Part shown: one piece after another, positions 20,143-29,869 of the stretch
Layout: every line of letters starts with the position of its first letter
How positions within the stretch are numbered: the stretch's first letter is position 1
DNA from: an uncultured Colwellia sp.
GTDB lineage: Bacteria; Pseudomonadota; Gammaproteobacteria; Enterobacterales; Alteromonadaceae
Length of the DNA: 64,000 nucleotides
Assembly (NCBI GenBank): GCA_913058145.1
Contig: CAJXQM010000003.1
Coordinates: forward strand, 118,166-182,165
Direction of reading: 5' to 3'
The notes under the pieces: generated by a model
The model's database searches: none
What the model saw: the letters and a program-made list of their open reading frames with translations, nothing else
Told to the model about the DNA's origin: nothing
Position numbers and translations under genes: made by a program

Positions 20143-20889
20143 TTAAGCAAAATGTTTCGCTAACTCATCAGCGCCACCAATGTGCTTTCCGTCAATAAAG
20201 ATTTGTGGAACCGTATCAGCATTAGCAATAGCACGCATCGCTGAAATACTAATATCATTTCCCAAAGTCAGCTCTTCGTATTGCAAGCCTTGTTCCATCA
20301 GCAGATCTTTTGCTCTGGCACAATGCGGGCAGCCTGGTTTAGTAAATAAACTAACTTGTGTTGTTTGCACTGCTTCTGGATTAATGTATTGAAGCATAGT
20401 GTCAGCATCAGACACTTCAAATGGGTCGCCGGGTAAATCCGGTTCAATAAACATTTTTTCAATAACGCCGTCTTTTACTAACATTGAATAACGCCAGCTA
20501 CGCTTTCCAAAACCTATCTCATTTTTTTCTACTAATAAGCCCATGCCGTCAGTAAATTCACCATTTCCATCAGGAATAAAACTAATATTCTCAGCTTCTT
20601 GATCTGCTGCCCATGCATTCATGACAAAAGTATCATTAACCGAGACACATATAATTTCGTCAACGCCATTAGCCGAAAATTTACTCGCTAATTCATTATA
20701 ACGTGGTAAATGCGATGATGAGCACGTCGGCGTAAAAGCACCTGGTAAAGAAAAAACTACCACTGTTTTTCCTGCAAAGATCTCCTGAGTATTACGGCTA
20801 CTCCAGTCGTCATTGAGACGAATAGGGAATGTTACTGCCGGAATTTTTTGACCTTCTTTATTCTCAAATTTACTATTATTTGTAGACAT
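20143..20889 (-). CDS. Peroxiredoxin-glutaredoxin fusion (hybrid Prx5)
   Basis: 248 residues. The N-terminal peroxiredoxin-5 domain (about 12-165) has the peroxidatic cysteine C56 in PGAFTPTC; the C-terminal glutaredoxin domain (about 175-248) has the CPHC redox pair C187/C190 and the TVPQIFIDGKHIGG substrate loop. Such hybrids reduce hydroperoxides with glutathione in one polypeptide. Upstream there is a 13-base direct repeat (20899 and 20991) and an 8-base inverted repeat that may be regulatory. Confidence 0.93.
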   Translation of the reverse strand: MSTNNSKFENKEGQKIPAVTFPIRLNDDWSSRNTQEIFAGKTVVVFSLPGAFTPTCSSSHLPRYNELASKFSANGVDEIICVSVNDTFVMNAWAADQEAENISFIPDGNGEFTDGMGLLVEKNEIGFGKRSWRYSMLVKDGVIEKMFIEPDLPGDPFEVSDADTMLQYINPEAVQTTQVSLFTKPGCPHCARAKDLLMEQGLQYEELTLGNDISISAMRAIANADTVPQIFIDGKHIGGADELAKHFA

Positions 20890-20898
20890 ATGATTTCC

Positions 20899-21012
20899 TT
20901 AATCGATAAAAGTTACTGATATTGTTTAGCGGCTACGGAGTTATTATCCATTAAAAAATTAAACATTAAAAATGATTTAAATTAATTATTTTAATCGATA
21001 AAACCGATTAAA
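20899..21012. promoter_or_regulatory. Direct and inverted repeats upstream of the peroxiredoxin gene
   Basis: TTAATCGATAAAA occurs at 20899-20911, next to the ribosome site, and again at 20991-21003. The second copy is half of an inverted repeat TTTAATCG-N7-CGATTAAA (20990-21012). Two spaced copies in the 5' region of an oxidative-stress gene suggest an operator; the regulator is not identified. Confidence 0.4.
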
Positions 21013-21246
21013 AAACAATAAAGACTATTTGTTTTCTACTTATCTCTGAGCTTTTATTCTTGTCTATAAATTTTCGACTACAACTACGCTACTTGCGTGA
21101 TACAGGCATGATATAAAACTTAATTTAAAGAAACGTTATGCTCACAATCAAGTGTAGATCATTCATTGATTAAAAAAATACCTGAGCTTCAATCAATAGA
21201 CTTTGAGGATAACAACGTTAAAGCGAGGTAAATAGTAACAACTCTT
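21013..21246. other. Intergenic region
   Basis: AT-rich sequence between the peroxiredoxin promoter region and the small gene at 21247. No feature recognised. Confidence 0.4.
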
Positions 21247-21603
21247 TTATAACATTGATTCGTATTGACTAATGGTTTTACACACTTCTATTTGGTTAGT
21301 AGAGTGAAAGATAACACTAGATTTTTTATTTTTACAATACGCTTTAAAAAAGGTTTTAACATTATTTCTAGATGAGGTGATCGCTTCTAAATACTTCACT
21401 TCTTCAGAAGAAAATTGTGCTAACTTGGGTTTTAAGTCAATCAATATTTTATCTGCATTCAAACGTAATTTAGTATCACTAAATTGTGCAAAACTATCCA
21501 ACAACCTATTTTTTTGATCGTTATAGAATTTAGTTACTTCAGGCTGAGGATAAAAATGTAAAAATAATGCCGTTGAGACGATTAAGATCAATAAATTTTT
21601 CAT
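21247..21603 (-). CDS. Hypothetical exported protein
   Basis: 118 residues, not recognised. An N-terminal hydrophobic stretch (MKNLLILIVSTALFLHFYP) reads as a signal peptide or membrane anchor. The rest is a helical, charged domain with two cysteines (in KAYCKNKK and EVCKTIS) that could form a disulfide in the periplasm. It is divergent from ccoG with about 108 bases between them. Confidence 0.6.
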   Translation of the reverse strand: MKNLLILIVSTALFLHFYPQPEVTKFYNDQKNRLLDSFAQFSDTKLRLNADKILIDLKPKLAQFSSEEVKYLEAITSSRNNVKTFFKAYCKNKKSSVIFHSTNQIEVCKTISQYESML

Positions 21604-21711
21604 TAAACTCCGTATATTAGTATGCTCTAATTTATGTTATTCTATTGAATAAGAATAACATAATATTTTTTTCAATAAAATTTAGCATCTTCTGCCTTCT
21701 AAGGATTCATC

Positions 21712-23154
21712 GTGAGCGCTAACGAAAATAAAAAACCACCAACAAATGAAGTTAAAATACCGGTTAAGAATGTAAAAATACATCCGGCAAAGAATAACCA
21801 TGAACGCTACAAGCCCGGCGATCAAATATATGTGCGAAAGAATACTGGTTTTTTTCAAAAGCTAAGACAGCGCATGAACTTGGTTTATTTTGCCTTTTTT
21901 GCCATTCTCCCTTGGTTACAGTTTAACGGCCATCAGGCTGTGTTGTTTGATATTAGTGAACAACGCTTTACTTTGTGGAACTTAACCTTATGGCCACAAG
22001 ATTTAACATTATTAGCATTGTTATTTATCTTTGGTGCTTTTTTGTTATTTTTTGTTACCACCTTTTTAGGTCGTGTCTGGTGTGGTTACATGTGCCCACA
22101 AACTGTATGGACCTTTATTTTCATTTGGTTTGAGGAAAAAATAGAAGGCTCAGCCAATCAGCGTAGAAAACTAGATCAACAGAAAATGAGTGGCAAGAAG
22201 TTATGGAAAAAAACACTTAAACATACCAGTTGGTTGATGGTTTCATTATTTACTGCGATGACTTTTGCTGGCTACTTCTCACCGATGAATGAGCTATTCG
22301 TCAATATAGTGACCTTAAATACTACAGGAACTATGGCGATAATTTTAGCCTTTTTTACTTTTGCCACTTATGGCAATGCAGGCTGGATGCGTGAAACTGT
22401 CTGTTTACATATGTGCCCTTATGCACGTTTTCAATCAGCTATGTTTGATAAAGATACGTTAACTGTTACCTATGATACACAAAGGGGTGAAAACCGTGGT
22501 GCGCGTGGTCGAAAACAAGACCCTAAAGCCATGAACTTAGGCGATTGTATCGATTGTAATTTATGTGTTGAAGTCTGCCCTACCGGTATAGATATTAGAA
22601 ATGGCTTGCAATACGAATGTATTAATTGCGGATCTTGTGTGGATGCCTGCGATAGTGTAATGACCAAAATGAAGTATGATAAAGGCTTAATTCGCTATAC
22701 TACTGAACATGAACTGGATGGGAAAAAAGTAAATTTTGTTCGCGCTAAATTAATAGGCTATGCTGCCATAATATTGATAATGAGTATTCTGTTGGTTTTA
22801 CAAATTGTTAACCGAGTACCGCTATCATTAGACATTATTCGCGACAGAACTGAGCTAGCAAAAGAAAATTTTAATGGTGATATTGAAAACGTATATACCT
22901 TAAAAATTCTAAATATGTCGCAAACTGATAATACTTATAAGTTATCAATAAAAGGCCTTGAGAGCCCTCAATGGCATGGTAAACAAGAAGTACTAGTTAA
23001 AGCAGCAACGGTATTTACTTTACCCATTAGTATTTCGGTTGATCCCTATGAACTCAAAGGCTACATGACTGATATCACTTTTACTGTTGAACAAGTATCA
23101 CCACAAGATGACGTTAGCATTGAACATGAGAGTCGTTTTTTCAATAAAAATTAA
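21712..23154 (+). CDS. ccoG: Cytochrome c oxidase accessory protein CcoG
   Basis: 480 residues, polyferredoxin of the RdxA/FixG/CcoG family, which delivers or reduces copper for cbb3 oxidase assembly. Four or five membrane segments (for example ALLFIFGAFLLFFVTTFLG and the AAIILIMSILLVLQIV helix) flank conserved VWCGYMCPQTVW and the ferredoxin-type clusters CIDCNLCVEVCP and CINCGSCVDAC. The C-terminal third is an Ig-like periplasmic domain. The start is GTG, preceded by AAGGATT. The next gene follows ten bases later. Confidence 0.93.
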   Translation: MSANENKKPPTNEVKIPVKNVKIHPAKNNHERYKPGDQIYVRKNTGFFQKLRQRMNLVYFAFFAILPWLQFNGHQAVLFDISEQRFTLWNLTLWPQDLTLLALLFIFGAFLLFFVTTFLGRVWCGYMCPQTVWTFIFIWFEEKIEGSANQRRKLDQQKMSGKKLWKKTLKHTSWLMVSLFTAMTFAGYFSPMNELFVNIVTLNTTGTMAIILAFFTFATYGNAGWMRETVCLHMCPYARFQSAMFDKDTLTVTYDTQRGENRGARGRKQDPKAMNLGDCIDCNLCVEVCPTGIDIRNGLQYECINCGSCVDACDSVMTKMKYDKGLIRYTTEHELDGKKVNFVRAKLIGYAAIILIMSILLVLQIVNRVPLSLDIIRDRTELAKENFNGDIENVYTLKILNMSQTDNTYKLSIKGLESPQWHGKQEVLVKAATVFTLPISISVDPYELKGYMTDITFTVEQVSPQDDVSIEHESRFFNKN

Positions 23155-23164
23155 GTGAACCCTA

Positions 23165-24142
23165 ATGGCACAATTTGATTTTAAATCGTTATCACCTGAC
23201 ACCATTATTGACGGCTTAGAAAGCGCCGGTTTTACTGTTGATAGTGGTTTATTAGCACTGAACAGTTATGAAAATCGTGTGTATCAATTTCATGATGAAA
23301 ACCTGACTAAATATGTCACTAAGTTTTATCGCCCACAACGTTGGAAATTGGCAGAAATTCAGGAAGAGCATGATTTTTCCTTTGAACTTGATGAACGTGA
23401 GTTACCCATAGTCGCCCCATTAAAAATTGATGGTAAAAGTTTATTTGAACATCAAGGTTATCATTTTGCGGTATTTCCATGTCGCGGTGGTCGCATATTT
23501 GAAGTGGACAACTTAGATCAACTTGAATGGATGGGACGTTTTATTGGTCGTATCCACGCGGTATCTTCATTAGAACCCTTTCAACACAGACCAAGTTTTA
23601 ACGTCGATGAAATGCTGTACCAAGCACGTAATATTATTAGCGAAAGCGGTTTTGTTCCTAAGACATTACAAATCCCGTTTTTTACTATTTTAGAACAAGT
23701 TATTGAAATAGCAGCTAAACAATACCAACCTGAACATCAAATACGTTTACATGGTGATTGTCACTCCGGTAATATATTATGGAGAGATGAAGGGCCACAC
23801 TTTGTTGATTTAGATGATTGTCGTACGGGGCCTGCAATCCAAGACTTATGGATGATGCTTTCAGGCGATAGACAACAACAATTGTTACAAATTGATACCC
23901 TATTAATGGGCTATGAAGAGTTCTTTTCATTTGAATCTAAGCAACTTCTTTTGATAGAATCATTACGAACCATGCGCGTAGTTAATTATATGGCTTGGTT
24001 GTGTAAGCGTTGGCAAGACCCCGCCTTTCCTCACAATTTCCCTTGGTTTAACACCGAGAAATATTGGGAAGAGCAAATATTAATGCTAAAAGAACAAATG
24101 TTTGCCTTACAACGACAACCATTGAGCTTGTTACCCATATAG
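23165..24142 (+). CDS. srkA: Stress response kinase A
   Basis: 325 residues (E. coli SrkA/YihE 328), a eukaryotic-like protein kinase related to aminoglycoside phosphotransferases. Catalytic loop LHGDCHSGNILW near 195 and metal-binding DLDDC near 217 are intact. The family protects cells during Cpx-type and other stress by counteracting MazEF-linked death. It is ten bases after ccoG and 86 bases before dsbA; srkA-dsbA adjacency is conserved in enterobacteria. Confidence 0.92.
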   Translation: MAQFDFKSLSPDTIIDGLESAGFTVDSGLLALNSYENRVYQFHDENLTKYVTKFYRPQRWKLAEIQEEHDFSFELDERELPIVAPLKIDGKSLFEHQGYHFAVFPCRGGRIFEVDNLDQLEWMGRFIGRIHAVSSLEPFQHRPSFNVDEMLYQARNIISESGFVPKTLQIPFFTILEQVIEIAAKQYQPEHQIRLHGDCHSGNILWRDEGPHFVDLDDCRTGPAIQDLWMMLSGDRQQQLLQIDTLLMGYEEFFSFESKQLLLIESLRTMRVVNYMAWLCKRWQDPAFPHNFPWFNTEKYWEEQILMLKEQMFALQRQPLSLLPI

Positions 24143-24228
24143 TACTTTGTTAGCATAAATTTCAACCTACAGGTACTTTTCTGTAAGTAATACATCGAGA
24201 TAAAATTTAATCACTTAGGAAAATAAGA

Positions 24229-24876
24229 ATGAAAAAAATGCAGCAATTATTGATGGTATTGTTAATGCCACTTTTCGCCTTATCAATCACCACTTATGCA
24301 GAAAAATATACTGAAGGCAAACAATACACTAAAGTAAATGAAACTGTTTCGGCTAAAGCTGAAGTACGAGAGTATTTTTCATTTTACTGTCCGCACTGCC
24401 TACGCTTCGAACCTTTTATGGAAACTATTAAAAAAAGCTTACCTGAAGGCGTAAAGTTTGAGCGTAATCATGTTGACTTTCTACGTGCCGCATCACCCAA
24501 AATACAAGCTATGTTAACTAAATCAGTTGTTGTTGCTGAACAATTAGATATGGAGAATAAACTAGTTGGTGCGGTATTTAACTATATTCAAATACAACGA
24601 GCGGTTATTACTTCAGAAAAAGATATTCATAATATTTTTGTTTTGAATGGCGCTGACGGTGATAAATTTGATAAATTAATGAAAAGCTTTAGTGTTAACA
24701 GTAAAGCTAAATCATTGAAAAAGAATCAAGATATAATGTCTAAAAAAGGCGCTTTAAAAGGCGTACCAGCCATTATTGTTAATGGTAAATATCGTGTTAA
24801 TTCACAAGAGCTAGATAAAAACAATTTTGAGCAAGATTACCAAAATTTAATTAAGTATTTATTAACGCTGAAGTAA
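24229..24876 (+). CDS. dsbA: Thiol:disulfide interchange protein DsbA
   Basis: 215 residues with a signal peptide (cleavage near TTYA-EKY), the thioredoxin-fold active site C54-P-H-C57 and the cis-proline loop KGVPAIIVNG near 170. It introduces disulfides into exported proteins. A strong terminator follows, so it ends the ccoG-srkA-dsbA run. Confidence 0.95.
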   Translation: MKKMQQLLMVLLMPLFALSITTYAEKYTEGKQYTKVNETVSAKAEVREYFSFYCPHCLRFEPFMETIKKSLPEGVKFERNHVDFLRAASPKIQAMLTKSVVVAEQLDMENKLVGAVFNYIQIQRAVITSEKDIHNIFVLNGADGDKFDKLMKSFSVNSKAKSLKKNQDIMSKKGALKGVPAIIVNGKYRVNSQELDKNNFEQDYQNLIKYLLTLK

Positions 24877-24889
24877 TCATACTGCAAGC

Positions 24890-24922
24890 AAAGGTGAGCG
24901 AAATATATGCGGTCACCTTTTC
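24890..24922 (+). terminator. Terminator of dsbA
   Basis: Stem AAAGGTGA / TCACCTTT with a 15-base loop followed by TTCTTG, 14 bases after the dsbA stop. Confidence 0.7.
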
Positions 24923-24949
24923 TTGCACCTAATACACCAAACTAACCAC

Positions 24950-27145
24950 TTATTTTTCAAGTAAACTTTTCAGCAGCTTATTTTTTGCTTTTGAGAATTC
25001 TTCCATTGTTAAAAAACCTTTTTGTTTCAAATTCACCAGTTTGTCTAACGCATTAACTAATTCTGTATCAATAGTACTGCTCTGATGAACTTGGGTATGC
25101 ACTTCACTGCTTTCTTCACCTGCTAGATCAGCTGAATGCATATTTTTATTTACTACGTTCAACTTTAAGGGTGGCTCATCGGGCGCTAATAATGGGCTAA
25201 CATTATCCATTTTATGAGTTACTCGTCTAATATCTGCCGCCTGATTATGTAATGAGGTTTTGTGATTTTTAGTCGATTTACTCTCTGTCTTTTCTTTCGG
25301 TAAGACTATTGATTCTACTTTTCTCTTATCGGTATTATTAGGATTAACTTTCTCCCCGATAAACCAACACCAGTCAATTAACTCATTAATCACCTTAACA
25401 TAAGATTGCTTGCTTATACGGTTACTGCCCTTACGCATATATAAGCACACTGTATAGCTATGCTTTTTTTTATTTGTCAGTAGTAAGCTGATTTGCCTCA
25501 TCTTGCCATCAACCATTTTATCTATTTTTTCATTAACAAAAATAGTCCGTAAATCTTGTTCCTTATCATGATTAAAACCATGACCCATCTGGGTGTTAAT
25601 AACACAAACACTATGCTCATTAAGTTTAATTTCACTACGGACAATATCAACAATATCAATAATCGTCTTAGCATTGTGCTGATGCCTGTGATACAACCCT
25701 ATTTGCTGGCGTGAATCACTTAACTCAAAAGAAGAAAACTGTTGCCTCACTATTGATTTAATTGAATGGCCATTACGCTTAAACCAATAATAAATAGCGC
25801 CAACTAACACGAATATAAGGAGTAGTATAAAAATACTATTATCAGATGACTTTTTTTCATTGGTGTAATTTTCACCAGTGTCTACAACAATATTTTTGTT
25901 CACCAACGCGTATTGCGTTAAACGAAATAAAACACTAATGGTTTTTTCTAACAAGAATATCTCACCAGAGTCATTACTGCTTAAGATTATTTGACTATTC
26001 ATTGGTAATTGCGGTGAAGTAATTTTCCATTCTACTTGTGGTTTTTTCTCCTTTCTAATTTTTATATTATCCGAAAAATTAAAATCTAAGGAATCTATAA
26101 ACCAGTGTTGCTCTTTTTGGCGTAACAATAATAATTTAGAACGCAACAAAGGCAACTGACGTCCTTCGTACATCAACATATCATGAACAGCGTCATCACT
26201 TTGATAAAGTACCTGTTTGCTCGTAGAATCCCGCCAATCATTTTGACCATTAATTAAGGACAGTAAATATTTATTGTCATACTGATGTGAAACTAAAATA
26301 TACTCACTATGTTTTTTTGGCCAAATAAACTGTTCAATGTTCTGCCCACCCAATAAATAAATGGCATTATTAATTTTACTGTTTTTCATATAAGGGTTGT
26401 TATTAGGTACCCTAAAGCTACGCAAACCAAATTGAGCCGGATCTATCCGTAAGATAACTCCTGAGTACAGGGGCTCTGGCCATTTTTTTCCTCCATTTAA
26501 CGCAACATAAAGTAAACCAAAATGATCATTCCATGATTTAACATATGGGCTAAATGACAGTTGCTTAATAACCATTGCATTATCGGGTACGCCAATTCGC
26601 AACACTTCTCTTTTGGTATTAATATTTACCTTTTGATGATTAACCGCGTTAAATTGCCACTCAGTGATTACGTCATCAAAACTAAGCTGTAGATCATCAC
26701 CTCGCTCTTGTAGGCGTTTAGTTTTACTGCTTTTATTAATAGTTTCTATATGAGCGGTATAAAAAGTGCCGTAACCGTCCTGATCTCGTAAAGAGAAATT
26801 AGGGTGTAATGCAATAGCCGTTAATTTAAAGAATGATGAACGGGTTGGCTGCAAAACACTCATATCTAAAATCGCTTTAGGATTAATCTCATCGTCATCA
26901 ATTAGGTAAATTTGTCCTGACTCTCTAATAATAAAGTGTTGACGTTTATTACTCGGATTAGCAATCAATTGTTGCCAATTAGGTTGAGAGATTAACCGAT
27001 GGTCTAATTGTGCTATCTTAGTTAGCTGGTAACTATCTTCAGCACTATAAGCCGCAAAAGGCAGAAAAGTAACAAAACCAATAACAAATACAAAAGCGCG
27101 GGTGATAAAGTGATTAGATTCACCTAAATACCGTTTAAATTTCAT
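24950..27145 (-). CDS. Uncharacterised membrane-anchored protein: beta-propeller-like domain, TM helix, SHOCT-like tail
   Basis: 731 residues, not recognised as a named family. A signal or N-terminal anchor (FVIGFVTFLPFAAYSA, about 18-35) leads to a ~400-residue region with resemblance to soluble glucose/sorbosone dehydrogenase propellers: LIANPSNKRQHFIIRESGQI, TAIALHPNFSLRDQDGYGTFY, GVILRIDP and RVPNNNPYM. The calcium/PQQ residues cannot be confirmed. A membrane helix at about 440-460 (IFILLLIFVLVGAIYYWF) puts the second half in the cytoplasm: a ~110-residue globular domain, a linker, and a C-terminal helical hairpin (LDKLVNLKQKGFLTMEEFSKAK) matching SHOCT domains. The layout suggests a sensor coupling a periplasmic propeller to a cytoplasmic oligomerising tail; this is inference. 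Confidence 0.6.
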   Translation of the reverse strand: MKFKRYLGESNHFITRAFVFVIGFVTFLPFAAYSAEDSYQLTKIAQLDHRLISQPNWQQLIANPSNKRQHFIIRESGQIYLIDDDEINPKAILDMSVLQPTRSSFFKLTAIALHPNFSLRDQDGYGTFYTAHIETINKSSKTKRLQERGDDLQLSFDDVITEWQFNAVNHQKVNINTKREVLRIGVPDNAMVIKQLSFSPYVKSWNDHFGLLYVALNGGKKWPEPLYSGVILRIDPAQFGLRSFRVPNNNPYMKNSKINNAIYLLGGQNIEQFIWPKKHSEYILVSHQYDNKYLLSLINGQNDWRDSTSKQVLYQSDDAVHDMLMYEGRQLPLLRSKLLLLRQKEQHWFIDSLDFNFSDNIKIRKEKKPQVEWKITSPQLPMNSQIILSSNDSGEIFLLEKTISVLFRLTQYALVNKNIVVDTGENYTNEKKSSDNSIFILLLIFVLVGAIYYWFKRNGHSIKSIVRQQFSSFELSDSRQQIGLYHRHQHNAKTIIDIVDIVRSEIKLNEHSVCVINTQMGHGFNHDKEQDLRTIFVNEKIDKMVDGKMRQISLLLTNKKKHSYTVCLYMRKGSNRISKQSYVKVINELIDWCWFIGEKVNPNNTDKRKVESIVLPKEKTESKSTKNHKTSLHNQAADIRRVTHKMDNVSPLLAPDEPPLKLNVVNKNMHSADLAGEESSEVHTQVHQSSTIDTELVNALDKLVNLKQKGFLTMEEFSKAKNKLLKSLLEK

Positions 27146-27275
27146 TCAGATCTCTTAGTAAAGTGCTCATTATCATAGTAGTTTAATCCCCCAAATAAAC
27201 CACATAATTTTATAAAGTAAATACTATTTAATGATTTTGTAACCTCAAAGCGATATTTAAAAATAGACGAAAGGA

Positions 27276-27953
27276 TTAACTTTTAAAGCAATGTAATATT
27301 TTAGCATCAATAAATTGTGTCTTATTCGCCGAGCTCAAATAACTCAACTTACCTTCAACCATCACACTATCGCCAACTAAGGCATGTTCTACTAAATATT
27401 GAGCTTGTTTACCCCAAACATGCAATTCCCGTTCAATTAAAAGATTTTGCCAGCATTGCTTAAAAATAGAATAAATTTGCTGATTAATCGTAATATTTAC
27501 CTGCGCCAAACTTTTATTATTTTGTGTTTTAATTAACTGCGGAGTGGACGCGATTTGACCACCACAATAAATTTGATTAACTGTTTGGGTGTAACCTTTC
27601 TTAAATTTTTGAATGTAAGTGGCATGTATCATTGCCGAATGACTTTTGACTTCATTAGTACTTGGTTTTATCTTACTCAAGTAGCCCTGCACCATAATGA
27701 TATCACCTTTGTTTGCCGTCAAAAGTGCTTGTTCTACTAAATCACCTTCGACTTTAATAGGGTGATAACTAGTCCATTCTTTATATTGATTACTTTTCTT
27801 ATCTAACCATTTAGTACTGGTTGCTAGCATAATTTCAGTTACTGCTGAAACAGGGTTGGTTCTGTATCGAATATCTGGTTTAGCAACTAAATTACCTAAT
27901 AAGATTACCGTACATAATTGCTGATCTTGAACAGGTGTTTTTGTTTGATGCAT
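27276..27953 (-). CDS. SSB-like protein with two OB-fold domains
   Basis: 225 residues. Residues about 12-115 form one SSB-type OB fold (TVILLGNLVAKPDIRYRT, VQGYLSKIKPST) and about 124-225 a second (NQIYCGGQIASTPQLIKT, VMVEGKLSYL), so it looks like an internal duplication. It lacks the acidic C-terminal tip (DDIPF) that recruits partners in true SSB. It may be a PriB- or SSB-like accessory single-stranded DNA binder. It stands alone on the minus strand; no replication genes adjoin it. Confidence 0.65.
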   Translation of the reverse strand: MHQTKTPVQDQQLCTVILLGNLVAKPDIRYRTNPVSAVTEIMLATSTKWLDKKSNQYKEWTSYHPIKVEGDLVEQALLTANKGDIIMVQGYLSKIKPSTNEVKSHSAMIHATYIQKFKKGYTQTVNQIYCGGQIASTPQLIKTQNNKSLAQVNITINQQIYSIFKQCWQNLLIERELHVWGKQAQYLVEHALVGDSVMVEGKLSYLSSANKTQFIDAKILHCFKS

Positions 27954-28370
27954 AATAAAATGGCTCTTATGGGGTTTTGGAGGGAAATTTATAACTAAAA
28001 TAATATTTTATTTCTTTTTAAGCTTACACTCAAGTGAGTTTAATAACATGATTTATCTGAGTATTTATACCCGTACAACAGATACCTACCAGTTATGATT
28101 TTCTCAACCATAAGCGTTTGAGTATCGGACATGACACAGAGTGAACATGGCGAATCAAAATCATTAACCCATTGTTCATTACCTTTAACGGGTTAATTTT
28201 GTATCAAAAAAACTTTAATAGACCCTGCTTTTATAGAGATTATAGACCAAAATTGTCATTTATTAGGACGGACCTCGTTACAAAACTCGTAGATTTCTTT
28301 GAAGCATGTTAAGTTATCTGCACACGATAAGACGGTGCAATTTTGCGCTCAAAACGATTGAGGTAAATAT
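27954..28370. other. Intergenic region between divergent genes
   Basis: 417 bases that should hold promoters for the SSB-like gene and the first thiolase. No repeats, RNA or reliable promoter seen. Confidence 0.4.
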
Positions 28371-29549
28371 ATGGAAGATGTAGTAATCGTCGCAGCCGGA
28401 AGAACGGCAATTGGTAATTTCAGCGGTTCATTGGCGAAAGTACCTGCAGATGTTCTTGGTACAACCGTAATTAAAGCCTTATTAGCAAAAACTGGCATTG
28501 CGCCAGAGCTAGTTGATGAAGTTATTTTAGGCCAAGTATTAACCGCCGGTATGGGACAAAATCCAGCACGTAAAGCGTCAGTCAATGCTGGCTTACCTCA
28601 TACAACGCCAGCAATGGGTATCAGTAAAGTTTGTGGTTCTGGTCTAAAAGCTCTGCATTTAGCAGCCCAAGCAATAGCATGTGGTGATGCCGATATCGTT
28701 ATTGCTGGTGGTCAAGAAAGCATGAGTCAATCAGCTCACGTATTACCTGGTAGCCGTGATGGCGTAAAAATGGGTGACTGGAAAGCAGTAGATACAATGC
28801 TTAGCGATGGTCTTACTGATACATTCGAAGGCTATCATATGGGTATTACCACTGAGAATATTGCCGCTAAATATGATATTTCTCGTGAAGAGCAGGATGC
28901 TTTTGCTGCTGCCTCACAAAATAAAGCTGAAGCCGCTCAAAAATCTGGTCGCTTTGACGATGAGATTATCCCTGTTGTCATTCCGCAACGTCGTGGTGAC
29001 CCCGTGGTTTTCGATAAAGATGAGTTCCCTAAGCATGGTGTTACCGCTGAAGGTTTAGCAAAACTTCGTCCGGCTTTTAAAAGAGACGGTACGGTAACTG
29101 CTGGAACTTCATCAGGCATTAATGATGGCGCTGCCGGTGTAATCATTATGAGTGCAACAAAAGCGGCAGAGCTTGGTCTTGAAGTTCTCGTTAAAATTAA
29201 AGCTTATGCTAATTCTGGTGTAGATCCTTCTATTATGGGCACAGGTCCTATTCCTGCTGTTAAACGTTGTCTTAAAAAGGCTGGTTGGACGGTTGATGAA
29301 CTTGACTTAATTGAGGCGAATGAAGCCTTTGCAGCGCAAGCCATTTCAGTTAATCGTGATTTAGCTTGGGATACCAACAAAGTAAATGTTAATGGTGGTG
29401 CGATCGCACTTGGTCATCCCATTGGCGCATCTGGTGCACGTGTTCTTGTGACTTTAGTTCACGAAATGATTAAACGTGATGCTAAAAAAGGTATCGCTAC
29501 TTTGTGTATTGGTGGTGGTATGGGTGTTGCTTTAGCGGTAGAACGTTAA
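28371..29549 (+). CDS. Acetyl-CoA C-acetyltransferase (thiolase)
   Basis: 392-residue biosynthetic-type thiolase. The nucleophile is C88 in VCGSGLKAL, the catalytic histidine is in [16 protein letters not shown] near 348, and the second cysteine is in LCIGGGMG near 378. It condenses or cleaves acetoacetyl-CoA and is close in character to AtoB/PhaA enzymes. It has its own terminator and is followed 320 bases later by a second thiolase in the same orientation. Confidence 0.92.
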   Translation: MEDVVIVAAGRTAIGNFSGSLAKVPADVLGTTVIKALLAKTGIAPELVDEVILGQVLTAGMGQNPARKASVNAGLPHTTPAMGISKVCGSGLKALHLAAQAIACGDADIVIAGGQESMSQSAHVLPGSRDGVKMGDWKAVDTMLSDGLTDTFEGYHMGITTENIAAKYDISREEQDAFAAASQNKAEAAQKSGRFDDEIIPVVIPQRRGDPVVFDKDEFPKHGVTAEGLAKLRPAFKRDGTVTAGTSSGINDGAAGVIIMSATKAAELGLEVLVKIKAYANSGVDPSIMGTGPIPAVKRCLKKAGWTVDELDLIEANEAFAAQAISVNRDLAWDTNKVNVNGGAIALGHPIGASGARVLVTLVHEMIKRDAKKGIATLCIGGGMGVALAVER

Positions 29550-29587
29550 GTTTTAAGTTTTAAGTTTTTATATCACAGTATATTCTC

Positions 29588-29616
29588 AAGGCCAATCTTT
29601 CACTAGATTGGCCTTT
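29588..29616 (+). terminator. Terminator of first thiolase gene
   Basis: Stem AAGGCCAATCT / AGATTGGCCTT with a 6-base loop and a T run, 38 bases after the stop. Confidence 0.85.
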
Positions 29617-29869
29617 TTTGTATAATAAAAATTGTATTTTACTCCAATATTAATAGCTGACTGAGACTTTTATTTGAGGGGAACTATAGACTAAAGCGGC
29701 ATATCAAATTTAACTTGAGGGGCATATGGTTGTTGTTTAGATAAATAATATTGTTGAAATTAATATCTGAATACTGTTTTAATATCGTTATTGAACGTGA
29801 CGAATGTGATTTAAATGGTAACAACCCTAAGCTTAACTTGAGTTAAGAAAACTAAAATGGAAGATAAAC
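29617..29869. other. Intergenic region upstream of second thiolase
   Basis: About 250 bases after the terminator. It should contain the promoter of the second thiolase; no feature recognised. Confidence 0.4.
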
